Assembly (NCBI GenBank): GCA_026260175.1 | Contig: JAKCWW010000911.1 | Span: 23,255 to 87,254 of the forward strand | DNA: 64,000 nt | Direction: 5' to 3' | Origin: Reticulitermes lucifugus | Lineage: Eukaryota; Arthropoda; Insecta; Blattodea; Rhinotermitidae | In this document: positions 24,201 to 37,600 of the stretch, piece by piece | How positions within the stretch are numbered: position 1 is the first letter of the stretch | How the letters are laid out: the number at the start of each line of letters is the position of its first letter | The notes under the pieces: model-generated | Database searches by the model: none | The model's input: the letters and a program-made list of their open reading frames with translations, nothing else | Told to the model about the DNA's origin: nothing | Made by a program: the position numbers and the translations under genes

Positions 24201-27200
24201 TATATCCAGCACATGTTATACAGGGTGAGCTGTGATAGATAATCTGATACATTCTATCACGAAAATCAACACATTTCTCTTGTCCTGTCACAGGAATTTT
24301 CCTGTTGAAATGTCTGAAGATGAACAGTTGAGGTACATGCTTGTTTGTATTGTAGTTATTCATTGTAAGACAAATTGTGCTTGAAACTCAAATTTGAAAT
24401 CACAGAAATCAAAAAATAATTTGATGAGGCACAAACAAAAAAGTGCAGTGTTATTTATGGCACTGAGACATTGCACTTCTGCTCCCCTTGGTTTTATCAT
24501 GCCTGTCTGCCTCTCTGCACATGTCTGAAGAGTCACTGAAATGATTTTTGTAAACTTGATACTGTGGAGTTTTACTAGAATCTGTTGACATATTCAGGTT
24601 TTGGTTGAAATAAAATAACAATAATAGGCACTTGTGTAATAATGTGTATGCATTTCTGTGTGCATCTGGAGTGTGATTCACTAAATAGTGACTGGAATGA
24701 AGTATGTTTTGAAGAAAAGTTGTAGAGAAAACTTACATTTACATTCTTTGTCAAGTACACTTTTCTGAACTGCAGTTCTTCATATAATTAAAAACAAATC
24801 AGGGAAAATGTAACACAATTTTTATGCTGCGTATATATTTTGTGTTGGTTCTTTTGGTGTTAGTCATTAAATTCAAGTAAAACATTAAAGTTAATATACT
24901 CTGACTTGATACTATATAACTACCATTAATACAGCACTGTTTGGTAATAAGTGTGTATATATGAATCCTGATGTTGATTGTGTTAATGGCTGCTGGCATC
25001 ACATGGAAGCAGACTGTCTTAGATCCTCTCTCACTCCATTGGGTCTTAGGGACTGCCTACCTATATGACTTAAACACTAACTAACAGTAATCACTTTTAC
25101 CGTGAAAGACCCTCCAAAACATGGGCAACACAGTCCACTTCTACACAGTGCCAACACCAAGAAACAGAGTCAATGTCAATACTCGATCACTGTGAAACCT
25201 TAAAATAAATAATACTGTCAGTGCTGTTGTATTGCAGAAGAACATATTTTACTCTGCTCTTGCTGTATTTTGCAGGCCATCTAAACCAGAGCAACAATCA
25301 GAATATAAGTAACAGTTTTGCATCTCCCAGTAATGCTCACCTCCTCAATTCTCCTTCCAGTGATGACCTGCGTTACCATGGCACAGAACTTGTCATGCTG
25401 TATGACTATAAGGTGAGGAGAATACTGTAAATATCTGTTAACAGTGAGTTCATAATACTAAAGAAAAAATTTTTACTATGATGGATGCCCATTGTAACTG
25501 TTCCTTGATATATTATTTCTCACTTGGCATTTTTGTCTTGTCCTTGATTCTCCAAGTTGTCATTCTACTCATCTTCATTTTTTAAGTTCTCAAAAGAATC
25601 CTATTTTTTGTGGAATCTTTAGTACAATGAACAATATTGAAGAAGCTAAATCATAATGGCTGCCAGTTTCTCACTAGGTAAGGTTTGTCACTTTATTTCA
25701 GACTTTGTAATTAAGTCGACAATCTTCATCATTCACAAATAGCACCTTTACACAGAATGCATGCTAAGTTGTGTTACCAGGTCATATTTTAAAGGAAAGT
25801 ATGCTGCCTTTAAATAATTGTATCCTTGTCTTTGGGGAGTTGGAAACCATTCAGATATGCTTGTTTTGCAAGAGACTGATCATGAAGTCATTTATTCAGC
25901 ACTGTATGTGTTGGCATGAGAAAATGATGTTTTGAGCACTGTCTCTTGGGGAGTGTGTAGGAGATGGTTGCCTGTTCTTCAATTCACTGTCAAGTTTCAT
26001 AGTTCATGTATGCACTTGTGGTGCACATAACAGCCATTTGCAGCGTCCAGTGTAGCATTCGTAGTAACAAAATGAAAAGTATATTCATTGTAACAGTAGA
26101 ATTTGCTCTTCTAAATACTATTCAGTTGGTCTGGGAAGAGAGGAGTTTCATTGCCTAGTACTACTGAACTGATGGCTGGATTTTAACTCTGTGATAAGGC
26201 TGTTTTGAAAATAATGCATTGCTCAGCAAGCTGGATCACATACGTGCACCATTGTAGCAGTGAAATGTATGGTCAGTAAAGATTAAAAATGCTTGTAACA
26301 GTAGGTCATAATTATAATATGAGACTTTCACTGTAAATTAAATTTTGGTCAGAAGGAGTAGAAAGAAACTGACTTTTCAGGACAAATATTGCAAAGTAAT
26401 TAAAAATGGGAGCAAGGAAAATATCACAAAAAACAATGGACAGAATAGCAGGTATTAGTGGCAAAAGACAATTTGTTTTGTACAGGCAGTTTTAACATTC
26501 TGCAAGACAGTGCAGTGTAATGGAAACTCTTCCTGCATTGTGTTTTGATACCTAGTGTGAGTTAAAAATGTGCATTTGTCTGCCCTAAGTGACGTACTTA
26601 GTGGCCGTGCGGTCTAAGGCGTGGGTCTACGGCCACTCACTTACTAGGATCGTGGGTTCGAATCCCACCGGGGGCATGGATGTCTGTCTGTTGTGAGTNN
26701 NNNNNNNNNNNNNNNNNNNNNNNNNNNNNNNNNNNNNNNNNNNNNNNNCTGGTCCCTCGTCCAGAGGAGTCCTACCGACTGTGGTGTGTCTGATGTGTGT
26801 GACCATGAAACGAGGAGGCCCAGGCCCATATAAGGCTGTCGAGCCATAAAAAAAAAAGTGACGTACTTAAGGTTTCTCATTTCTTCCAGCTGACTGTCAG
26901 GATACTTGGGAAAATAATTAAAATAGTCATGTTGGAGGCTTCTCAACATTTCTGAATGTTTACACATTTATCCTGTTTGTCAGATGCAATCATTGTGTGT
27001 GTATGAGTGTGTCTGTTAAATTCTTCGTTGTTACTGTGTGTTTCATTTAGGAAATGTGAAGTGGTATGAATTGGCATAAAGGAAGGCATTTGTATTAGCC
27101 TCAAAGTTTGACTTACAGTGCATTCTAATTCCTTTTGTGTTTGCATAGGCACAGGCTCCTGATGACCTGTCTGTTCGAAGAGGTGACTGGATCTATGCAG

Positions 27201-27313
27201 ATCTCAACAATCAGACTGTAGATGGATGGTTGTGGGCATACGCTCCTAAGACTCGGAAATATGGCTTCATTCCCAAGGCATATGCACGCCCTCCAGCTAT
27301 GACAAGTCTTTAG
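18297..27313 (+). CDS. Dlish: SH3 domain-containing protein Dlish (Vamana), 371 aa, complete
   Basis: Seven exons join in frame: 18297-18345, 20382-20569, 22815-23070, 23588-23718, 24035-24224, 25276-25412, 27149-27313, all GT-AG. The product starts MAFLCPVRIRRGKKKK, a short Cys-containing basic N-terminus, and has three SH3 domains at about 58-112 (VVLHDF ... DWVYV ... GFIPHSY), 213-268 (VLYTFIARDENDVSV ... DWYWIV ... GFVPSGFV) and 310-365 (VMLYDYK ... GWLWAYAP ... GFIPKAY). The linker between SH3-1 and SH3-2 is Ser/Gly-rich. Three SH3 domains with this N-terminus fit Dlish, which in flies binds the atypical myosin Dachs and the Fat intracellular domain at the cell cortex and controls Hippo signalling and planar growth. 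SH3-1 has WV where most have WW. Introns carry Tigger, SINE and retroelement remnants. Start choice rests on the conserved N-terminus and the DRE promoter just upstream. Confidence 0.88.
18745..19450 (-). mobile_element. Non-LTR retroelement 3' end (Jockey/CR1-like), minus strand
   Basis: On minus, about 19310-19150 encodes VCYAGMKMRSYLPYKIKSL, then a FKAALK motif and SSIDEFI, the typical C-terminal end of insect non-LTR polymerases. The 3' untranslated part at 18745-18850 (tagtttattcaatcc, tgtgacattcgacatgt) matches the tail of the copy at 63.03-63.10 kb (tagtttattgagtc, tgtgacattggacatgt), so both are one family. Confidence 0.7.
19500..19960 (-). mobile_element. RTE-like retroelement C-terminal fragment, minus strand
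   Basis: The minus strand encodes YGHIERM, then EGTRKRGRTWKRWANEVEE, then IRNWHATARHHKEW. This order (GHIERM, GRxWKRW, IRNW..A..R..W) is the C-terminal region common to RTE-like insect retroelements. A stop codon and frame changes show it is dead. It abuts the Jockey/CR1-like tail at 18.75-19.45 kb, so two retroelements of different families lie side by side. Confidence 0.7.
20050..20245 (+). mobile_element. Retroelement-type repeat fragment
   Basis: A translated frame reads NAQPPTWRTRVSLFVW followed by LTLDLSSLGD and GKVVTPSWG. I recall this run as a recurring repeat-derived peptide in insect genomes, probably from a non-LTR element end. No terminal duplication is visible. Confidence 0.55.
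20285..20330. repeat. (TA)n low-complexity run
   Basis: A TA-rich run lies about 50 bp upstream of the acceptor of Dlish exon 2. The acceptor itself sits in a GT-rich tract ending gtttcag. Confidence 0.8.
20640..21452 (+). mobile_element. Tigger/pogo-type DNA transposon remnant
   Basis: The left end CAGGCAATTCTCGTTTTAC and the right end (reverse complement CAGACAGTTCTCGTTTTAT) are inverted repeats flanked by TA, the Tc1/mariner-superfamily target. Inside, from ATG 20899, a plus-strand frame gives MSEKSKSASP, EEKLDIISRLEKDE, then IVDICCNIRLAHSSVHTV, the N-terminal helix-turn-helix of Tigger transposases (CENP-B-like). In-frame stops interrupt it and the rest of the transposase is missing. It lies in Dlish intron 2. 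Confidence 0.85.
21810..22110 (+). mobile_element. SINE-like fragment (family 2 type head)
   Basis: A tRNA-like head (gctagcgtgcatagtat, then ctaggctacatgctggg and gtttcattcttggca) is followed by a body with ctggggccc and a gtagaagag block. It resembles the head of the SINE at 15.18 kb. Boundaries are uncertain and no target duplication was seen. Confidence 0.4.
22220..22440 (+). mobile_element. tRNA-derived SINE (family 3), plus strand
   Basis: The block ctcaggtgggtagtcaccag is an A-box-like tRNA head, followed by a B-box-like aggtttgatcttaggct. The tail is pyrimidine-rich and ends in an A/T-rich stretch with aataaa near 22446. It differs from the SINE types at 26.6 and 53.9 kb. It is not a functional tRNA: the arms do not pair well and the gene continues into SINE body. 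Confidence 0.5.
26601..26857 (+). mobile_element. tRNA-derived SINE (family 1) with 14-bp TSD and internal gap
   Basis: The direct repeat AAGTGACGTACTTA flanks the element (26587-26600 and 26856-26869). The 5' part has a tRNA-like A box (gtggccgtgcgg) and a perfect B-box-like GGGTTCGAATCCC. The 3' end is a poly-A run. A 50-N gap (26699-26748) replaces the middle; the related copy at 59308-59561 spans the same position. It lies in Dlish intron 6. Confidence 0.9.
26699..26748. other. Assembly gap (50 N)
   Basis: Fifty consecutive N bases inside the SINE at 26601-26857. Confidence 1.
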
Positions 27314-30300
27314 CATATGACAGTCTATTACATTCACTGTTGAGGCACTAACAATGAATGTTGCCAAATACTGTTCCAAGAATGGAGCATTCTTATGTCA
27401 TGTAGCAAACTCCTTTTACAAAGAAATTTGAGGTCCTAAGCTAAAATGCTCTGTTTTGGTTTTCACTGTGGAAAGTACCTCATTGACTTTACAAACGATG
27501 TTGACATGTCTTGCCACTATCATCACCAAGCTGAATGGACTTCTGTATTTTAGCACTGCCCTTATCTACACAAGCACTACTCAGTGGTCTTGCATGAAAC
27601 ATTTGTATGGAAATTGTCACAAAAATAGAAACTTCTTGTTTTTATTCTCATAAAATCAGGGTGGGACAGTGGTGTAAGGGTGGGAAAAAATATGTACACC
27701 ATTTTTATTTGTGTCTGGTTTTGTAAGATTTCTTCTTTTATGGGTCATCATATCTACATATGTTCTATATATGCCTTCATGTCATCATGTTTACAAGTTA
27801 CTGTTTTATATCTGCATCATTGAAGGCAGCAAATCACATTTTCATGCTGTAACTGTACAAACCAATCTGAAAGATACAAAATGTTAGTGGCATGGTAATA
27901 TTTAATTACATGTTTACCATTTTCGTTACTGTTCCAATTCACTATTGCATTCTGAAAGAGTGGACTGAATGTGGTAGTTGAACATACTCATTATGTATGA
28001 GATTTGAACTTTTCACAACAGTGAGAGTTCAGACTGTGATCTTCAGGGTGTAGGACTTACATATACGTCAACAGTTGGGAGGAACCTCTTACCTCCTTAT
28101 CTTCAGGGTTGACGTGAGTAGGGTTAGGATGTGGAAGTTATACAGGAAATGTGGTGTGGATCAGCTATGATCACAAGAAGATTGGCCAGTCTGTGCCAAC
28201 TGGGAGGGGAGGTAGTTTTTTCTTACGTATTTTATTCAGAGATGCTGTCAGATACTCAGTGTACAGTTTACAAGAGAACAATTCATGTAGAAGTGTATAC
28301 ATTTCCATGTTTTAAACAAAACTTTGTACTACTTGACTTGCCTAGTCAGTAAACTTTGGATGATGATTATATGCTTTGGAGTGCTGTAAGTATCGTGTTT
28401 ACATTAATGCATACAGAATTTGAAATTCTAGAAGCTGTGATGGTAAGTAAAGTGACAGTTTACATAATTCTGCAATGGCCTGCTTGTAAATGTAAAATGT
28501 TAATATTGTCATTTCACTATATAAATTTGAAACATCAAGTAAAAATGTATGTAAAAATGGCAGCAAATTAAATTGTTGCAAATACTGTTAAATTATCGGA
28601 TTTTTCATTTTATCATTTGTTGACAGCATTTATGTATACTGTGAAGTCATTTTTTAAATTACACATGTTTGTACATATTATATATTAAAAGGAAAGTATT
28701 TTTTGTTACTTGTATGGTGAGAATGGTTTTTATATTTGTGCTTTATAAGAGTTTATATGCTAAGGACATTTTTTGAACAACTGTTTTTACAATGTATGTC
28801 TAAGGTTCGTGAGGATGGTGTGTTACTGAAGTGATATCTCTATTTGAGTTTTTCCATCATCTGATTTTTATTAAAATGCACAACTGGTTCTGCTACTGTC
28901 ATCAGATATGTTATGAAACCTACTCTGTTCCTTGTATGGGATGGAATTAATCTTTCTCACCCAACAACAGTAGTTGTAGTCGGGTTGTATAAACTGTGTC
29001 AGATCTCATGAGCAAGATATAAAAAAAGAAACTCCTAAAATTGTAAAATTATGTAACTTCAAGTCGGTGTTATTTCTTTAATCAAAATCAAAACCCTTTA
29101 AACAGAATCTTACAAAAAAAAGGGACAACATTGGGCAGGACTGTGTTTTTAGTGGCAATCTTTATCTTGTCATTGACTGTGTTGCCTGCAGGTAAACACC
29201 TCTGGGCACAGTTATCATCTCCTGTTTGTGGTATACCTGACATATTCTGATACAGTGATAGCCATTTCAATATTAGCACTATTTTCAAAGCTAAGAACAC
29301 TGCATCACTGATATAACTAGACTGAACAGTGATATGCAGGCTATGAGGTAATGCAGTAGGTTCTGTACTGGTGAAACAGGTAGGCCACTGGGAGTGTGTG
29401 ACAGAACATAACACAGACTTAGGCAAGGTCAATGGATAAATTCAAATTGGCCCAGCATTCATATGAAGAAGGCCATCATGCAAGTCAGGGATGCCAGGAT
29501 CGTACAAATAAAGCCATGTAACTCGTGTAGAAAATACAAGGAGTATGCTCACAAGGCCTGTGTGCTCAGTCCAATTAGACAACCCACTCAGGATCCTATC
29601 ATTGGAAGGAAGTCGGCAAGTTACAAAATAGCTCAACTTAGTATTCTTTGACTATCTTGCACAGTTTGTTGAGATACATTCAGTTGCAGTTTTTTGTCTG
29701 GTGGTCTTCACTTAACACTTGTTTCTTGCATAAGACCTTGCAGAGTTGTATGAAATTCCTGTTGTGATAGTTCTAGTAAGACAGGTTGATTTTCTTTCCA
29801 GCCACACATTTTGAATTATTTTCCTAGTCTACTGCATTGTAATAATGGAGTGGTTGGTTCTGTTCATTCATGATCTTCATTTTTTAAATCCTATCACAGT
29901 TTCTTTCAGAAAATTGTAGTAAGGTCTGGTTCCCTGCCCATTGTATGCTGTTATCACTTGTGGTGTTTTACTAAAGGAATGTTCTTGTTTTGAAGTTACA
30001 TGATTAGTTTTACAATTTTTTTCTTCATTCCCATGGATTAGATTTCACATTTACAGTTTATGTATACACATGCCCTGATTAGACCTAATGCTGTTGATAG
30101 ACAATGGCTCTATCCATTGGACCCAACAGAGTATGTTTGATAATTTTTATATTTTACCTCATGATGGAAAAAGTCATATATATGTCACCTGTTTTTACAG
30201 TGTTTTGTAAGTACCTTTAAGAAATACTAATCAATAAAATAATCTTTGTAATCAATTGCACCATTTTCTAAATTGCTGGCTTTAGTGATATGATTTTGTA

Positions 30301-31606
30301 CACCTGAAGTTATGTTCATATTTACAAGTAGCCTGTCATTTCCATGATGTATTATGGGTGCCCCATTTGGAGGTTTGCTGCTTGCAGTCATGTCTGTAAG
30401 CAGCAAGTGCTGTAATTCAGTTGTCCTAAACTTACAAGAGGCAAATTCATGGCGGTATGGATTTTTTCCTCCCCTTCCCTACTACACACACACACATCAC
30501 AACAGTAATTTTCAGAGTTCTGTCTCAAAGTTACCTGATATAACAAATCCCATAGTTCAGCAAGCAGCCTGGAAGGGGCTTGTGCTGACCAAGGGCTATT
30601 GGAACTCATCTGCTTTTTTAACAGCCAAAGATGACTGAAACTCAGCCATTGACACTGCCCCAAGTGAAGAAAGTGATTAATTACCAAAACTAATCAGCTA
30701 CCCTGATTGATTTTCCATGATTTTTTTAAGTGCAGCACCTATGCTGAGGTACAGGTGGAAATGGGGCATGGACCATTGCTGCTAATCACAGAAACCTTCA
30801 GCCAGTCTGATGTCAGACAGGTCTTCAGCCAAAGCAGTCACAACTTTGCAGAGTTCAATCCCTGGACATTTGTTGAATGAACCCTTCTTCCAAAAGTGCT
30901 AATTACCAGAGGGAGTTCTCTCCCGACTAGTAGCAAGTCCTTAATTTGCACACATAAAGGGCTTCAGCTAGACCCCTATCCTAAGCTCACATTCGGTCAA
31001 AATTTAACAGCCACTGTTTCGAGATTCGAGCTATATGTTTCATACACAGGAATTGCGCCTCCACCCTACATTTGCAGTTTGGTTGGTAGTTGGCCCTGCT
31101 CACTTCTGCCCTGAAGATGGAGGCAGCAGGTTCCTCCGAAACTTTTCTAAGCATCCACAACAGCTCTAACCGATGATACGCGGTATCCACGGATGACCTA
31201 TCTCACGGGTCGTAATCTACCTGCACTCTGAAAACTACAATCCGAACCAATTTGATATTCACACAACTACACTCTTGGCACCACGGTTATAGTAAATGCA
31301 GGAATTTGTGCATGGCCTACTATAATTTTGCATTCAGGGCTGTAATTAATCGCTCGGTCGTTATTGGAAGGGCAGATACAACTTACTGAAGATTTTATTA
31401 TTTGATTACTAAAACTGCGTGGGACTAATTACTGTGGTTACAGATTGTTGATCTATAATACTCTGTTGAATAAATTTTAATACAATCGATTATAATCGAA
31501 ATGGTTAGAGTGTGTTGCAGAGGGCGCTATTTGTGCACTACAGTGTACGCCATCTTTATTAGCATGGTAGTGAAATAAAAATTGGTATTATTAAATCGGC
31601 TACAAA
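27314..31606. other. Dlish 3' UTR and SRRM1 upstream spacer
   Basis: The Dlish stop is at 27311-27313. Possible polyadenylation signals follow, including aataaa at about 30233. A stretch at 28410-28490 (gaatttgaaattct, gctgtgatggtaag) looks like a decayed copy of the repeat at 36.4 kb. No coding exons were recognised. Near 31500-31606 the sequence becomes CpG-bearing (agggcgctat, tgtacgcc), fitting a TATA-less promoter for SRRM1. Confidence 0.5.
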
Positions 31607-34600
31607 ATGACAGATGCAGGCTTTTTTCGGGTAATGTTAATTCTCTATAGTAGATAAATAACCGTAAATTAGTGTAACGTAGATATATATAAAGTGCGGA
31701 TTATAGTAGCAGAATTAATCGTGTTAGGCCGTTCTCGAATCTTTCACGGACCCACCGCATTCTTTGAGCAGACAGGTTTTGCGGTACCACGATAGTACAG
31801 CGACGCGTTGTTCTGATTTAGGTAACTTGCTAATAAAGTGGTATCAGAAGCACGCTGAAATTACTTTGCACATAACCAGACATTTTGGAAGTTTATTTGT
31901 GCTTGTTACTTCAAAATTAAGGCTTTCAGATTTAAGGAAAGAGGAAGAGTACGACACACGGTCTAACCATGATGTATACTGTAAGTTAATTTTTTATTTG
32001 TAGAACTAAACTGATATGACTTATTCTAGCTTGTTTTAAGTGAATAACAACACAGACGCTGAACTGTTAGTAGATGCTAGAATGTCAGTTTTGCAAATAA
32101 ATTTAGCATAGCTGTAGTCGGATAGTACAATATCGGAAATATGGGTCCTTACTGTTGTTTTTGTTGATATTATAACTAATTAGATTTTATAAGCATAGTG
32201 ATGGATTGTAGGGAAAATAGCCCAAGAAGTGCCTTCAGTTATCGCATTAGCAGAATGCTAGTTACATATACTGCCAGATTCCAAGACAACTGACTGTGTT
32301 GTTGGATGTGTATTTTGTTGTACATTTCTTTATATGTGCGAAATGGGGCGAGGGAATTGTGGACTAGCTGTTAAATGAAGATTTTTGTCTTAAAAATTAA
32401 GTACGTGGTAGTTGTATAATGACTTTATTTCAATAAATTTAATTAGGTTGTTGACCAAAGTTGGTGAAAGGTTCATTATACAAGGACAATATGTGTAGGT
32501 TGAAGTTTGTAACAAGAGTACTGAGATTTCATGCTGCTTCCATTAAAGATTGTGGTCATTATGCACTTTAGTTGTAAATAAATCGTAATATAATTAATTT
32601 GCAAACAGGATGCATCAGTTGAATACTGTGGTCACAGTGTATTAACAGCGGTGGTCTTCCAAATAACATCCAGTCCATTACTGAGATTCTCTCACTGTTG
32701 CTCTTCAGTGTACTGTAGTCATTTATCTTCCTTTATGTAGTATATGGTATTATTTGTATGCTATATGTAATGAAATTTGAATGTGTCTTGTACAATGTGG
32801 CACATTTAGAAGTAGCTGATATCATTCATCTATAGCAGATGCTGGAAGTGCCCTTCCCTCACATTTAGACATAGCTGGGAACATCCAAGGCATTTTGTGC
32901 GTGCGAACACTAAAGAACTTGGCAGGAGGGAATCAGATTGCTATGACGTTGTGCATATTTGCACTTTACTTACTAAGAGGCCATATGGGTAGGAGCTGTT
33001 TTCAAGTGTGTCACCTTGTAGGATGTACATTGCCACACTTTAACAACCAAGAGATCAGTTATGTATCACTCTTGTTTCTCCCTCTTATTGTGCTCACATT
33101 GCATTGCAGTATTACAAACTCAGGATATCTGGTGATTTACATTTGTGTTTTTTGTGTTAAGTGTGATGTAATTACAATTACTTGCTCATAGTATGGAATG
33201 TTAACAAGAATTAAGCTGTTGTGCTAAAGACATGTGTGAACAGTGACATGCTTTGTTTGTGAAATGTATAAGCTTGATTGGAGAAACAGAAACTTGCAGT
33301 ACTCTTGGAATAGAGAAAAACTGAGCTTTTACATATCTCAGATTTCATGGCTAACAAGATAGACTTCTGCGACTTCATAGCAAAATGTTGACCATAGCAC
33401 CATTTCATGATTGCAGAACATCATGGGTTACTCGAGATCACGTTTGGGGGAATGCAATCGTGCAGGAACACAGCTAGTACGGAAAAAAGACTGAGTGATA
33501 TCACACGTTCATTGAGAAAACTGTGTGGTGTCAGCATGATAGCCACAAAGCAAATGTGTAGAAAGTCATATCTGGTTCCTTCATGATGGGTCAGGAATCT
33601 GTATAACTTACCCCTGCCTTAGGATAAAAAGATTGGCAAGTGAGAAAGACAAAAAATAAAAGTGAATGAAATTTTCCAGGTACATACTGTGTTTGTCCAA
33701 CGACATGTGAAATACCATTTGAATTTTGCAGCAGTATAAAAATAGAACAGCGTTGTGCAACATGACATTATTTGGGGTGTAGCTATAGTTATAGGTTTGC
33801 TGTTTGATGACAGAATGGGACTAAAAATAAAAGAATGATTTATTCAAGCTGTGAATTGAAGCTATTTTATATTTGTTAATTAAACTGTGTGTAAGTTAAA
33901 CCTGTAGTGTATTAATGTCCGTATAGGTAAACATGTGTTTGATACATTTCATATTAAGAGTGACCTGAAACAATGGGATGCTTTATCACATTTGCTATAG
34001 AATAGGAATTTTGAGGATCTTGTAGTCTTTTTGAAATGCATTCCAGTAGGTTGAATTACATTTGTCAAAGAGCATTAGAAAATCTGCAGGGTTACATGTA
34101 GTAAGGTAAATTATGAAGAGTGCCTTTCATAGGCTGATTAGGTGGCTCTGCTCTGCATGTCTTGCTTACACTTTTGCATTGCACTTGACATTTTTATAAA
34201 CCTTGTTATGAGTGTTAATGCCATTTGAGGCCACCCCAGTTGCTGTATGTTTTAATTTGCTACAGCCAGTATTAAGTGACGTGGGGGACATCAGACTTGT
34301 GTGGTGCAGCACTAGCATCATGCCCTTTAAAGCCCAGGTAGTAGAAATTGTAGAGTGAGGTGATCCTGGTTGCTTAAGCCAGGAAATGGTTAAACACACA
34401 CAGTTTGTCTTGGAATGTGGTGGTTTTGTTTTATTTTGTATATTGTCCAACAAATTTAAGGTACCACAACTAGAAAGGAATAGTACTATATTTGTGAATT
34501 AAGGGGGTAAACGATTGCCTGTGAAGTTGATAAGGGACCATGCTTCTTAGCATGGTTGCAGCATATGTCCATTGGTTTATGTAGTGCTGTATGTTGTGTT

Positions 34601-37600
34601 TGTACAAAAATTGCAGCCAGTCTGCTGGTAATTTTGAAGCATATTTCCTGAGTAATGGCTTATGCAAATATTCCAGGTAGAGGTGTCAGTAAGGTTGATA
34701 TACAGCTTGTAAGTTCCTTTTGTTTGTCACTTGCATTGTTAGTATCTGTGTCCAAGCATGCAGAGATGTGTTATTGATCTTCAGTAAGTGAATCAGAGTA
34801 ATATATTTCATACATTAATCAGTTAACATTGTTTTCTTTATGAAATTCACTGAACTGTCTTGCTAATAAACATTATGTTGTTATTTTGGACATTATCCAT
34901 CGTTTTGAGTTTCAAAATGCAAGATTTTGGAAATTGGAACAGTTTGTTATCATGTTTAATGGTAGGGTAGATTCCTATGCTGTTGGACGCGTTAGAAAGA
35001 GCTAGTCTCGTTTATTGTAACTATAAGTAGGAAGAACTTTTGTTTTGATTACACCTAATGACAGAAATAGATCAGGTTTCCAAAAATTGTGAAAAAATTA
35101 CTGAAGGTGATGGACAGTGCCCAAACTAATAGTCAAAAAGGTAAGGTAAAGTTCTCCCTGTAACAGACCATGAAGGCCCAGAGGGGTAGTAGAGGTGTAG
35201 CTCTCCTTTGTCTTTAACCTCGGTGCTAGATGGTGGGTGGTCAACCCTGTGCCCTGGCCACTTTACCCCTGGGAAAGAGATCTGATACCCATTGTACAGA
35301 GGGTTGGGTGGGCCCCAGGGCCTGTGTGGACGGGTGTAGAAAACCAAACTAATAGTAATATTTTTTCTAACACACTGCTGTTAGAAATGTTACCTGTTGT
35401 GATTATAGAGCAGTTGTTGTATGAGGCACTAGAGAACTGTATAATGAAGTTTCATAATTTGTACGTTTCACCAGATAATTTTAGAGTGATCAATTCTAGG
35501 TATGTGAGAAGGGTGGGGGCATATAGCATATACATGAAAAAGAAACAAGAAATGCATGTAGCCCTGTTGGAAAGCCTAAAGAAAAGACACTACACTACTT
35601 GGGAGGAGGCCAAGGCATAGATAGGGGCCAGTGGCAGACTCTTCTGAACACTGTATTGAAACCTTGGGTACCATAAAGATGACTGTTTTGTTACCATAAA
35701 GATTACTGTTTTGTTAGATTTTGAGTTTCTCATGGCATTATGGTGAAGGTTCCAGACTTCCAGAATATGGTGCCATGTAGACATATAAATACCAGCTTTG
35801 CAGAGGAGCTTTGTTCCTCCCTCTTCAAGTCCCATGAACTGTCTTAAAGATAAGGCAGCAAACTCCCTGAAATAGTAGTAACCAGTATTCCAGGTTACTC
35901 AATATCATGTTCCAGATGACTAGAGTACTTGTGACTTACTTGGTTAGCTGAGGAACTTACCTTCTCACAAGCGACTCTTTAACGCATGGAGTTGGTAGAG
36001 CAGTTGTTTTGATGCATAAACCAGTTGTTGTAGGTGAAAAATAATAAATAATCAAAAGAGGCTCCTTACAATGCTACATGGTTATATCAATGCATGTTCC
36101 ATATGTAGGATTATTAAAACTTCAAATTGGTGATTGCCTGTGCAGAATTCTACTGTATCTACTATCTGGATTGTCTGATTATATGTGTACAACATTGTCT
36201 TGATAGGACAACATTCTTAAAAGTTCTTAATAAAAGTATTTGTTACTGTTGAGAGGATATTCTGTCCCATATGTTTCCTGTGTATTTGCTTATTGTTTAA
36301 GCTATTGTACTTACCACACATTTTACAACATATTTCTTTAAAGAAGGCCATCAGTTTCTGGGATGCAGTGCTTGATAGTCTGGCTGGAGTTCACCAGCTA
36401 CATGGCATCTCATATCCCAGAGGATAGTAAACTTCATAGTAACTGCCATGAGGAGCTCAAATCCCATATCATTCTGTAACTTGTTGAAATAATTTGTTCT
36501 AAATTTCTTGAAAATACTGTGGATTGTAATTGTGGAGGCATCTGGAATGTACAGTATTAATTGTTTCTGTAAGTTTCTCCAGTGATAACATTCTCCTACT
36601 CCTCCTCCTCCTCTTGGCACTACAACTCTTTGTGAGTTTTGGCCTGCTGAACAATTCTCTTCCATGTTTCTCTATCCATAGTCATCTTACTCCAATTCTG
36701 AATCTTCATTTTTCCCAAATCCACTCTGACATCGTCCTTCCATCTTAACCTCAGTCTACCAATCCTTCTTACAGCAATTGGTCTCCACTTTGTTATTCTT
36801 TTCACCATCCTTTCTGTAGTGATAGAATTCTACATATTTAAATCTGACACACATTTCTCACCCTAACTTGCTGGGTTACTGATTGACTGATTGTGAAATG
36901 AGTGCATTAGAGACACCATGGAATTTTGTAGCATGTGTTGTGTTGCATTATGTAGAATATTTGCGCAAATTTGTTAAGCGTAGGTGACTGATCATAAAGG
37001 TCTTTGGATTAATTTTCTTCATGTACTGCTGTGAATTATGTTACAGACTGTAATGGAACCTGATAACATAACATGTAAGGCACTCTAGGGGTACTTTATT
37101 CCGTGAATTTAGTAACTCTTGAAGTGAAACTTTGCTTCTTCTGTGATAAATTAGGCATGGGATCAGCTTTGTCATTGTGAATATTTTGAAAAATGCAGTT
37201 GAAGTAATATATCTTGCATGCCTTCAGAATGTGTTTTGTTGATTAAATTGTGTTTCAGACTGAACACAAAACTTGACAACCACTCAACCCAGTTGTCATA
37301 CACTTGTACTAGCCTTCCACTTGAATGTGTGCTTGTAGGTGATTGGCAGATGCTGTGTATATTATGTGCACTTTTCTTTTATGTTGCCATTAACATTTTT
37401 TGTTTTCTCTGTTTCATTAAAAAGAGAATAATATACATATTCCAACATATTAATCCCACTGTTTAGCATTTTCAAATATTGTATCTCATTTTGTATTGTG
37501 GTTATTTAGCAAATTTTGTTTGAATGTTGTACCTATGTTTGAGGTGCATAGAATATTTAATGGGCATTCTGTAATTCTATATGGTGGTCTGATGATGCTT

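Noticed and set aside
26601-26698. Possible tRNA gene with B box GGGTTCGAATCCC
   Set aside because: It is flanked by a target-site duplication and followed by SINE body and poly-A; the acceptor stem is absent.
34166-34453. Minus-strand 95-codon frame in SRRM1 intron 1
   Set aside because: No recognisable motif and no splice sites in phase; treated as intronic noise or an old repeat.
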